DNA of 64,000 nucleotides from Arsenicicoccus piscis (GTDB taxonomy: Bacteria > Actinomycetota > Actinomycetes > Actinomycetales > Dermatophilaceae): assembly GCF_022568835.1 (NCBI RefSeq), contig NZ_JAKZHV010000002.1, forward strand, positions 1 to 64,000. The letters are read 5' to 3'. The notes beneath the pieces were generated by a model that did no database searches, was not told the DNA's origin, and worked only from the letters and a program-made list of their open reading frames with translations. The position numbers and the translations under genes were made by a program. Shown here one piece after another: positions 8,573 to 16,167 of this stretch. Position 1 is the first letter of the stretch; each line of letters starts with the position of its first letter.

Positions 8573-10042
8573 TCAGTTGCCGGTGAGCTTCTCGCGCAGC
8601 GCGGCCAGCGCCTCGTCGGACGCCAGGGTGCCCTCGGTGGACACCTGGTCGTTGACCGGGGCGGACGAGGAGTAGGACGAGGACGGAGCGTCCCCACCCG
8701 AGACGGCCTCGGCGTCGGCCTTGGCGGCGGACTCGACCTGCGCCTTGTGGGCCTCCCACAGGGCGTGCGCCTCGGCGTACTGCTTCTCCCACGCCTCGCG
8801 CTGGGTGTCATAGCCCTCGAGCCACTCGTTGGTCTCGGGGTCGAAGCCCTCGGGGTACTTGTAGTTGCCCTGCTCGTCGTACTCCGCGGACATGCCGTAG
8901 AGCGTGGGGTCGAACTCGTTGACCTGGACCGAGCCGTCGTTGGCCTGCTTGAGCGACAGCGAGATGCGGCGACGCTCGAGGTCGATGTCGATGACCTTGA
9001 CGAAGATGTCGTCACCGACGTTGACGACCTGCTCGGGCAGCTCGACGTGGCGCTCGGCCAGCTCGGAGATGTGCACCAGGCCCTCGATGCCCTCCTCGAC
9101 GCGCACGAACGCACCGAACGGGACGAGCTTGGTGACCTTGCCCGGGACGACCTGGCCGATGGCGTGGGTCCGGGCGAAGTGCTGCCACGGGTCCTCCTGG
9201 GTCGCCTTCAGCGACAGGGAGACACGCTCGCGGTCCATGTCGACGTCGAGCACCTCGACGGTGACCTCCTGGCCCACCTCGACGACCTCGGACGGGTGGT
9301 CGATGTGCTTCCAGGACAGCTCGGAGACGTGGACGAGACCGTCGACACCGCCGAGGTCCACGAACGCACCGAAGTTGACGATCGAGGAGACGACACCGGA
9401 GCGCACCTGGCCCTTGCCGAGCTCCTTGAGGAAGGTCGTGCGGACCTCGGACTGGGTCTGCTCGAGCCAGGCACGGCGCGACAGGACCACGTTGTTGCGG
9501 TTCTTGTCGAGCTCGATGATCTTGGCCTCGATCTCCTTGCCCACGTAGGGCTGCAGGTCACGGACGCGACGCATCTCGACCAGGGAGGCGGGCAGGAAGC
9601 CGCGCAGCCCGATGTCGAGGATGAGGCCACCCTTGACGACCTCGATGACGGTGCCGGTGACGACGCCGTCCTCCTCCTTGATGCGCTCGACGGTGCCCCA
9701 GGCGCGCTCGTACTGGGCGCGCTTCTTGGACAGGATCAGCCGACCCTCCTTGTCCTCCTTCTGGAGGACCAGGGCCTCGACCTCATCGCCCACGGAAACG
9801 ACCTCGGACGGGTCGACGTCGTGCTTGATGGACAGCTCGCGCGAGGGGATGACACCCTCGGTCTTGTAGCCGATGTCGAGCAGGACCTCGTCCCGGTCGA
9901 CCTTGACGATGACACCCGAGACGATGTCTCCGTCGTTGAAGTACTTGATGGTCTCGTCGATGGCGGCGAGGAAGTCTTCCTCGGTTCCGATGTCGTTGAT
10001 CGCAACCTGAGGGGCGGTCTTGGCGACCGGCGTGGCAGTCAT
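8573..10042 (-). CDS. rpsA: 30S ribosomal protein S1
   Basis: RNA-binding ribosomal protein that helps mRNA bind the 30S subunit. 489 aa with four S1 (OB-fold) repeats at about residues 37-106, 123-190, 205-275 and 291-360; the third and fourth show the best motifs (NFGAFVDLGGVDGLVHVSEL and PFGAFVRVEEGIEGLVHIS). An acidic tail of low complexity follows. Four repeats rather than six is the usual actinobacterial form. ATG at 10042 has GGAG 10 bases upstream. A consensus promoter (TTGACC-18-TAGGGT) lies at 10118-10147, giving a leader of about 70 bases. It is essential in most bacteria and very probably here. Confidence 0.97.
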   Translation of the reverse strand: MTATPVAKTAPQVAINDIGTEEDFLAAIDETIKYFNDGDIVSGVIVKVDRDEVLLDIGYKTEGVIPSRELSIKHDVDPSEVVSVGDEVEALVLQKEDKEGRLILSKKRAQYERAWGTVERIKEEDGVVTGTVIEVVKGGLILDIGLRGFLPASLVEMRRVRDLQPYVGKEIEAKIIELDKNRNNVVLSRRAWLEQTQSEVRTTFLKELGKGQVRSGVVSSIVNFGAFVDLGGVDGLVHVSELSWKHIDHPSEVVEVGQEVTVEVLDVDMDRERVSLSLKATQEDPWQHFARTHAIGQVVPGKVTKLVPFGAFVRVEEGIEGLVHISELAERHVELPEQVVNVGDDIFVKVIDIDLERRRISLSLKQANDGSVQVNEFDPTLYGMSAEYDEQGNYKYPEGFDPETNEWLEGYDTQREAWEKQYAEAHALWEAHKAQVESAAKADAEAVSGGDAPSSSYSSSAPVNDQVSTEGTLASDEALAALREKLTGN

Positions 10043-10045
10043 GTA

Positions 10046-10056
10046 GGAGAAACTCC
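10046..10056. promoter_or_regulatory. Palindromic Shine-Dalgarno shared by both strands
   Basis: GGAGAAACTCC is an inverted repeat. Read on the minus strand its GGAG lies 10 bases before the rpsA ATG (10042). Read on the plus strand its GGAG lies 8 bases before an ATG at 10058, the most upstream possible start of the methyltransferase frame. Confidence 0.55.
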
Positions 10057-10117
10057 GATGGTGGACAGTGAAGAGAGATGGACAGATGGAATCGCGCGCA
10101 CGAGTGAGCGCCAGTCC

Positions 10118-10147
10118 ACCCTATCGGGCGTGTCCCCCCAGGGTCAA
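10118..10147 (-). promoter_or_regulatory. rpsA promoter
   Basis: On the minus strand TTGACC (10147-10142) is followed after 18 bases by TAGGGT (10123-10118), close to a full sigma-70/HrdB-type promoter. Transcription would start near 10111 and leave a leader of about 70 bases before rpsA. It overlaps the likely 5' end of the divergent methyltransferase gene. Confidence 0.75.
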
Positions 10148-10987
10148 AGTCGCGCCGACCGCCCCGAGCCGGCGCCGGACGGTCCGCGCGGCGAGTTCGC
10201 CGAGGTCAGCCGGCGCGCGACCGGGGCGCAGGAGACGGCGCGCGCGAACCGCGGCTGGTGGGACGAGCAGGCCGCCGACTACTACGGCGAGCACGGGGCC
10301 TTCCTCGGTGACGTCGACCTCTGCTGGGGCCCCGAGGGGCTGCGCGAGGCCACGGCCCGGCTGCTCGGCGACTGCACCGGCCAGGACGTGCTCGAGATCG
10401 GCGGCGGTGCAGGCCAGGGCGGCCGCTTCCTCGCGAGCGAGGGGGCCAGGGTCTGCTCGACCGACCTGTCCGAGCAGATGGTCCGCGTCGGTGCGGCGAT
10501 CAACGCGCGCACCGGCGTCACCCTCCCGCTGCTGACCTGCGACGCCCAGGCGCTGCCGTTCGCGGACGCCTCGTTCGACGTCGTCTTCACGGCCTACGGT
10601 GCGCTGCCGTTCGTCGCCGACTCGGCCGGTGTCCTGCGCGAGGCCGCCCGGGTCCTGCGTCCGGGCGGCCGGCTCGTCTTCTCCACGACCCACCCGATCC
10701 GGTGGGCCTTCCCGGACGTCCCGGGCGAGGCCGGCCTGACGGCGACGTCTTCCTACTTCGACCGGTCCCCCTACGTCGAGCTCGACGGAGCCGGCCGGGT
10801 GCTCTACGCGGAGCACCACCGCACGATCGGCGACCGGGTCCGCGAGATCGTCGCGGCCGGTCTACGTCTCGTAGACCTCGTGGAGCCGCCGTGGCCCGAC
10901 GACCACGAGCAGGAGTGGGGCGGCTGGTCGCCGCTGCGCGGACGGCTGCTGCCCGGGACCGCCGTGTTCTGCTGCGTGAAGGACTGA
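10130..10987 (+). CDS. Class I SAM-dependent methyltransferase
   Basis: Cytoplasmic methyltransferase of the Methyltransf_11/UbiE type, about 285 aa. Motif I is VLEIGGGAGQGGRFLA (SAM glycine loop), preceded by the GWWDEQAADYYGEHG stretch common in actinobacterial members; a later LREAARVLRPGGRLVFS is motif III. Acceptor unknown. The start is uncertain: GTG at 10130 is favoured because conserved sequence begins shortly after it, but it lacks a ribosome site and overlaps the rpsA promoter. ATG at 10058 has a ribosome site but would leave only 15 bases between two divergent genes. It ends 17 bases before the convergent MFS gene. Confidence 0.88.
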   Translation: MSPQGQSRADRPEPAPDGPRGEFAEVSRRATGAQETARANRGWWDEQAADYYGEHGAFLGDVDLCWGPEGLREATARLLGDCTGQDVLEIGGGAGQGGRFLASEGARVCSTDLSEQMVRVGAAINARTGVTLPLLTCDAQALPFADASFDVVFTAYGALPFVADSAGVLREAARVLRPGGRLVFSTTHPIRWAFPDVPGEAGLTATSSYFDRSPYVELDGAGRVLYAEHHRTIGDRVREIVAAGLRLVDLVEPPWPDDHEQEWGGWSPLRGRLLPGTAVFCCVKD

Positions 10988-11004
10988 GGTGTCGGCCGCC
11001 GACG

Positions 11005-12411
11005 TCAGTGCATGACGACGGCGGGACCACCGGTGTCGTTGGGGTCGTGGGTGAGGCCGAGCTTGGCCTCCATCTCCTCCAGCGGCACGCCCTTGGTCTC
11101 GGGCATCACCTTCAGGACCCAGATCAGCTGGCCCAGCATGAAGACACCGAAGATCGCGAACGCCACGCCACCACCGAGGGCACCGATGATCGGCGGGAAG
11201 AAGGTCGAGGTCAGCCAGGCGAACACCCAGTGGGTGAGCGAGCCGAGCGACTGCCCACGACCACGGATCCGGTTGGGGAAGATCTCGGAGATGAACACCC
11301 AGATGACCGAGCCCTGACCGAACGCGTGCGCCGCGATGAAGACGAGCAGACCGATGAGCACGAGCACCGAGGAGGTGCTGTCGAACGCGCCGCCCTTGGC
11401 CTTCTCGTAGTAGAACATCAGGCCCGAGAGGAAGCCGAGGCTGACCAGGTAGCCGATCGAGCCGATGATCATGAGCTTGCGGCGACCGATCTTGTCGATC
11501 ACGGTCAGCGCCGACATGGTCGCGATCAGGTTCATCACACCGACGGCGACGCTCATCAAGAAGGCGGCGTCGGTGGAGGCGCCGGCCCGCTTCATGACCT
11601 CGGGGGCGTAGTAGAGGATCGCGTTGATGCCGGACATCTGGTTGAACATCGCGATGGTGAAGGCCAGCAGGATGACCTTCATGTGGCCGCGGGTGAAGAA
11701 CGGCACCGTGGGGGCGTTCTCGGCGGCGCGCAGGGAGGAGTCGATCTCCTCGATCTGCAGGTCCGCCTCCTCGCGGGTCATCGTCAGCTTCGAGATGACC
11801 TCGCGGCCCTCAGCCTCGCGTCCGTGCGCCATCAGCCAGCGGGGCGTCTCCGGCACGGTGAGCAGCAGGGCGAGGAACAGGACGGACGGCACGACCATCA
11901 CGCCGAACATCCAGCGCCAGTCGCTCGCCTCGTCGGCGACGACCAGACGGACGATGTAGTTCGACAGGTAGGCGAGCAGGATGCCGAGGACGATGTTGAA
12001 CTGCACCAGGCCCACGAGCCGGCCGCGGACCCTGGCGGGGGCGATCTCGGCGGTGTAGATCGGGGCGCACACCGACGCCGCACCGACGCCGATGCCGCCG
12101 AGGAACCGGAACACCTCGAGCATCCCGACGTTGGTCGACAGGGCCGAACCGAGGGCGCCGACGACGTAGAGCACGCCGATGACGAAGAGCACCTTCTTGC
12201 GGCCGAACCTGTCAGCGGGCTGACCCGCCGTGAGGGCACCGAGGATGGTGCCGAGCAGGGCCATCCCGACGGCCCAGCCGAGGCCGGCGTCGGAGAGGTT
12301 GAAGGTGGACTTCAGCTGGTCGGTGGTGCCCGAGATCACGGCGGTGTCGAAGCCGAAGATCAGGCCACCGAGCGAGGCCACGATGGCGCTCCGGATGACG
12401 AGGGGTTTCAT
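11005..12411 (-). CDS. MFS sugar porter (sugar:H+ symporter)
   Basis: Twelve-helix major facilitator of the sugar-porter family (XylE/GalP/AraE-like), 468 aa. Family signatures are RFGRKKVL between helices 2 and 3, PETPRWL at the end of helix 6, the sugar-binding NQMSGINAILYY in helix 7, DKIGRRKL, and PETKGVPLEEME after helix 12. It probably takes up a pentose or hexose with protons. The ATG at 12411 is preferred over the GTG at 12420 because a TACGGT -10 hexamer ends 7 bases before it. No sugar kinase or regulator is adjacent, so the substrate stays open. Confidence 0.93.
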   Translation of the reverse strand: MKPLVIRSAIVASLGGLIFGFDTAVISGTTDQLKSTFNLSDAGLGWAVGMALLGTILGALTAGQPADRFGRKKVLFVIGVLYVVGALGSALSTNVGMLEVFRFLGGIGVGAASVCAPIYTAEIAPARVRGRLVGLVQFNIVLGILLAYLSNYIVRLVVADEASDWRWMFGVMVVPSVLFLALLLTVPETPRWLMAHGREAEGREVISKLTMTREEADLQIEEIDSSLRAAENAPTVPFFTRGHMKVILLAFTIAMFNQMSGINAILYYAPEVMKRAGASTDAAFLMSVAVGVMNLIATMSALTVIDKIGRRKLMIIGSIGYLVSLGFLSGLMFYYEKAKGGAFDSTSSVLVLIGLLVFIAAHAFGQGSVIWVFISEIFPNRIRGRGQSLGSLTHWVFAWLTSTFFPPIIGALGGGVAFAIFGVFMLGQLIWVLKVMPETKGVPLEEMEAKLGLTHDPNDTGGPAVVMH

Positions 12412-12418
12412 GCGCGCC

Positions 12419-12424
12419 ACCGTA
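12419..12424 (-). promoter_or_regulatory. -10 element of the sugar porter gene (leaderless)
   Basis: TACGGT on the minus strand followed by 7 bases and the ATG at 12411. The hexamer overlaps the GTG that could otherwise be taken as the start, which argues for ATG 12411. Confidence 0.6.
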
Positions 12425-12549
12425 GGTCGGCGGGAGAACGATCAGTCTGGGCAAATGGTTCCGGCGCAACGTTTCCCCACCCGGTTGACCGAATCGTGAC
12501 CTCCCCCCCCGCCGACCGGCTCGCCGGAGCGGACGTGGATACTGCAGGC

Positions 12550-14074
12550 ATGGACACAACGACGTCTCCAGCACCCAGCGACCTGCAGATCGCCCGCGCG
12601 GCCCGGCTCGCGCCGATCGAGGAGATCGCCGCCGCCGCGGGGCTGCAGCCCGAGGACCTCGAGCCCTACGGCCGCTACCTGGCCAAGGTCGACGACCGGA
12701 CGGCGGAGCGGCTGGCCGACCGGACCAAGGCGAAGTACGTCGTCGTCACCGCCATCACCCCGACGCCGCTCGGCGAGGGCAAGACCACGACGGCGGTCGG
12801 TCTGGCCCAGGGGTTCGCGCGGATCGGGCGCCAGGGGGTGCTCGCGCTGCGCCAGCCGTCGATGGGTCCGACCTTCGGCATCAAGGGCGGCGCGGCGGGA
12901 GCCGGGCACAGCCAGGTCGTCCCGATGGAGTCGCTCAACCTCCACCTGACCGGCGACTTCCACGCCATCACGGCGGCGCACAACCTTCTGGCAGCGATGC
13001 TGGACAACCACCTGCACCACGGCAACGACCTCGACATCGACGAGCGCTCGATCAGCTGGCGGCGGGTCGTCGACGTCAACGACCGGGCACTGCGCAATGT
13101 CGTCGTGGGTCTCGGCGCTCGGATGGACGGCGTGCCGAGGCAGACCGGATTCGACATCACGGCGGCCAGCGAGGTCGGCGTGGCCCTGGCGCTCGCGACC
13201 TCGCTGCAGGACCTGCGAGCCCGCCTTGGCCGGATCGTCGTCGGCTACACCCGCTCCCGGGGCGGCCGTCACGGCGGAGGACCTCAAGGCCGCCGGCGCG
13301 ATGACCGTGATCCTGCGCGACGCGATCAAGCCCAACCTGTTGCAGACCCTCGAGCGCACGCCCGTGCTGGTCCACGCCGGGCCGTTCGGCAACATCGCCA
13401 CCGGCAACTCCTCGGTGATCGCCGACCGCATCGGCATCCACCTCGGCGACTACCTGATCACCGAGGCGGGCTTCGGGTCCGACATGGGCGCCGAGCGGTT
13501 CTTCAACATCAAGTGCCGGCTCACCGGCCTGCAGCCCGACGCCGCGGTGCTCGTCGTCACGGTGCGCGCGCTCAAGGCGCACTCGGGCCGGTTCACGGTG
13601 GTCGCCGGTCGGCCGCTGCCCGCTGAGATGCTCGAGGAGAACCCGGACGACGTGCGCGCCGGCGTCGACAACCTGCGCAAGCACATCGAGATCGTCCGCA
13701 GCTTCGGGGTCTCCCCCGTCGTCGCCATCAACGCCTTCCCGGGCGACCACCCGAGCGAGCACCAGGTCTACGGCGCCGACGGGGTGCGCTACTCCCCCGA
13801 GGCCGCCCGGCGGCTGCGATCCTTCACCGAGCTCGGCTTCGGCGAGCTGCCGGTGGTCATCGCCAAGACCCACCTGTCGATCTCGTCCGACGCCACCCTG
13901 CGAGGCGCCCCCACGGGGTGGACCCTGCCCGTCGGCGAGGTGCGGCTCGCGGCCGGGGCGGGTTATGTCTACGCGATCGCGGGTGAGATGCGCACCATGC
14001 CGGGGCTGCCCAAGCATCCGGCTGCCGAGCGCATCGACATCGACGCGGACGGCCAGGTCGTCGGGCTGTCCTGA
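12550..14074 (+). pseudogene. fhs: Formate-tetrahydrofolate ligase, frameshifted and internally deleted
   Basis: The intact enzyme makes 10-formyl-THF from formate, THF and ATP. From ATG 12550 the frame reads as a normal N-terminal half with the P-loop TPLGEGKTT and FGIKGGAAGAGHSQVVPME. At about 13255-13268 similarity jumps by +1: GYTR ends in one frame and AVTAEDLKAAGAM continues in the next, as if one G were added at the CCCGGGG run. A second lesion is near 13763: AINAFPGDHPSEH joins directly to VYGADGV, skipping about 65 residues present in, for example, the Moorella enzyme. The C-terminus (MTMPGLPKHPAAERIDID) is normal. Either one lesion is a sequencing error and the other real, or the gene is decaying. 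A weak GATACT -10 lies 6 bases before the ATG. Confidence 0.85.
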
Positions 14075-14123
14075 CCGTCCCGCTCAGGAGCGTCCCGACC
14101 GTCCCGCCTCAGGACCTTCCCGC

Positions 14124-15335
14124 TCAGCGCGCCGCGACGGCGAGCGCGACCGCCAGGACGCCGGCAGCGACGGCCGTCGGCATGACGAGCAGCCCCTCGA
14201 GGGCGAACCGTCGGCTCGACACCTCCAGGCCACGCACCCGGCAGCGGTCGCGCCACAGCAGGTTGGCGAGGGAGCCCCAGATCAGCACGACCGGGCCGAC
14301 GTTGACCGCGACGAGCAGCGCTGCCGCACGGGCCGGCTCGGCGGCGAACGGCTCGAGCGCGAGGTAGGTGGGCAGGTTGTTCGTCGCGTTGGCGAGCACG
14401 GTGGCGACGCCCGCCAGCTGCAGCAGGTCCCCGGCACCGGTGCCCGCGCCGAGCGCCTCGGCCACGAGGGTGTGCGCGGGTCGCATCACGGCGGCGATGA
14501 CGAGGAACAGGCCGAGCGCGAACGCCGCCATGTCCCAGGGGGCGAGCCGCACCAGCCGCCGCGGCACCACGGTGCCCGGCTGGCGCACGACGAACGCGAC
14601 CAGCAGCACCAGGAAGCCCCCCAGCGCCGCCTCCCAGGCCTCGACGCCGGCCACGATGGCCGGGCCGGTGGCCGTGGCGACGAGGGCAGCGGGCCAGACG
14701 AGCCAGGGATCGTGCTTGGGCAGGTGCTCGGAGACGGGGTAGCGCCCGCGCAGCGCCGTCCGGTGGCGCACCAGCAGGGTGCCGACCACGACCACCAGCA
14801 CGGCCGCCTGGGGCCAGGTCAGCAGGTGCATGAACTGGCCGGAGGTCAGCGAGAGATGATGCTGGGCAAGCAGATTCGTGAGGTTCGAGACCGGCAGCAG
14901 CAGGCTGGCGGCGTTGGCCAGCCACACCGACGCGAACGCGAACGGCAGCGGCGCGACGCCCAGCTCGGCCGCGAGCGCCAGCGCGATCGGGGTGAGCAGC
15001 ACGGCGGTCGTGTCCAGGCTCAGCACCCACGTCGCCACGATCCCCACCCCGCAGAACAGCAGGTAGAGCACGGCCGTGCGTCCGCGGGCGAGTCGCGCCG
15101 CCCCGTGCGCGACGAGGTCGAACAGGTCGGCGTCGTCGCACAGGTCGGCCACCAGCTTGATCAGCACGAGGAAGCCGAGCACCGGCGCCGCGCGCTCCAG
15201 CACCGGGCGCGCGTCGGCCCACGGGAGCAGGCCGGTGGCCACGACGAGCACGCCGAGCAGCAGCAGGATCAGGCCGCGGTGGCCGAGCAGCCAGGCGAGG
15301 CCGAAAGAGCCGCGACGGTCGGCGCGGCTAGTCAC
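14124..15335 (-). CDS. ArsB/SLC13-like ion transporter
   Basis: Polytopic membrane protein, 403 aa, of the ion-transporter superfamily (ArsB/NhaD/CitMHS-like). It has about eleven hydrophobic helices and the duplicated helix-hairpin motifs seen in the family: SVWLANAASLLLPVSNLTNL in the first half and TVLANATNNLPTYLALEP in the second. ArsB would export arsenite or antimonite, but there is no arsC, arsR or ATPase nearby, so a different anion is possible. The GTG at 15335 overlaps the TAG of the MOSC gene (GTGACTAG), so it is translationally coupled to it. Confidence 0.8.
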   Translation of the reverse strand: MTSRADRRGSFGLAWLLGHRGLILLLLGVLVVATGLLPWADARPVLERAAPVLGFLVLIKLVADLCDDADLFDLVAHGAARLARGRTAVLYLLFCGVGIVATWVLSLDTTAVLLTPIALALAAELGVAPLPFAFASVWLANAASLLLPVSNLTNLLAQHHLSLTSGQFMHLLTWPQAAVLVVVVGTLLVRHRTALRGRYPVSEHLPKHDPWLVWPAALVATATGPAIVAGVEAWEAALGGFLVLLVAFVVRQPGTVVPRRLVRLAPWDMAAFALGLFLVIAAVMRPAHTLVAEALGAGTGAGDLLQLAGVATVLANATNNLPTYLALEPFAAEPARAAALLVAVNVGPVVLIWGSLANLLWRDRCRVRGLEVSSRRFALEGLLVMPTAVAAGVLAVALAVAAR

Positions 15336-16113
15336 CCGAGTCGTCGGGCTCGACCAGGTCCTTGCGCGGGCCGGCGGCGCGCTCGGCTAGCCGGCGCCGC
15401 AGCTCGGCGGCCGCAGCGGGCGAGTCGGACCCGACCGTCACCGCGTCGCCGACGGCGATCCGTCCCTCGGTCAGGACGGCGAGGTAGATCGCGGCCTTGG
15501 CCTCGCGCTCGGCACCGATCGCCTTGAGCAGGCCGGGGTCGGCGGCCACGTCGACCTGGGCCAGGTCGACCGTGCGGCACCGGGTGACCCGCTTGGCGAC
15601 CACGAAGCTCGCACTGCCGATGGTGACCTCGCGGTCGAGCCAGCCGTCCTCGACATAGGGCTCGTCGGTCTCGACGACGATGTTGGCGCGCAGGTGACGT
15701 GCGTCGACGGGGCCGTGACCGAGCAGCCGGCCCAGCGCGGCGAGGGTCGCGGTGCCGACGATGCTCACGTCGGAGTCGTCCTTGTGCTTGGTGGTGGTCT
15801 CGGGGCGGATCTCGACCGGCTCGCCGAGATGGTCGGAGACCGCCTGGTCGGACTCGGGGTCGAGCACGCGGACCGCGAGCCCGCCGGGCAGCTCTACCTC
15901 GACGTTGCCGTCGACCGTCCGCGCCGCCAGGTCGAAGATCGCGTCGTTGCGTCGGAACCGGCGCCCGTCCTTGCCGCAGACCAGCCGGCCGTCGTCGCCG
16001 TAGACCGCCCAGTTGCGGTCGCCCTCGAGACCGGTGTGGTCGGTCTCGACCTCGTCGAGCCGCTCGGCAGCCATGGCCTTGACCGGATAGCGATAGATGG
16101 CGACGACCTTCAC
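15328..16113 (-). CDS. MOSC domain protein (YcbX/mARC-like)
   Basis: 261 aa. A MOSC_N beta-barrel (about 1-115) begins with the typical YRYPVKAMAAERLDEVE and is followed by the MOSC fold. Proteins of this family bind molybdenum cofactor and reduce N-hydroxylated compounds or act in sulfur transfer; the conserved Cys is in RCRTVDL. No ferredoxin domain is fused, unlike E. coli YcbX. GTG at 16113 has AGGAGG 8 bases upstream. Its promoter appears to use the stop codon of polA (TAGGGT, 16162-16167). It overlaps the downstream transporter gene. Confidence 0.85.
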   Translation of the reverse strand: MKVVAIYRYPVKAMAAERLDEVETDHTGLEGDRNWAVYGDDGRLVCGKDGRRFRRNDAIFDLAARTVDGNVEVELPGGLAVRVLDPESDQAVSDHLGEPVEIRPETTTKHKDDSDVSIVGTATLAALGRLLGHGPVDARHLRANIVVETDEPYVEDGWLDREVTIGSASFVVAKRVTRCRTVDLAQVDVAADPGLLKAIGAEREAKAAIYLAVLTEGRIAVGDAVTVGSDSPAAAAELRRRLAERAAGPRKDLVEPDDSGD

Positions 16114-16161
16114 GCGTGGCTCCTCCTGGGCCCGCCCGGCCGGCGCCGGGCACTCGCCATC

Positions 16162-16167
16162 ACCCTA
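16162..16167 (-). promoter_or_regulatory. -10 element of the MOSC gene formed from the polA stop codon
   Basis: TAGGGT on the minus strand; its first three bases are the TAG stop of polA. A start about 7 bases on would leave a leader of about 40 bases carrying the AGGAGG site. Confidence 0.45.

Noticed and set aside
10058..10129. ATG 10058 as the methyltransferase start
   Set aside because: It has a ribosome site, but the extra 24 residues are not family-like and would span the rpsA promoter; kept only as an alternative.
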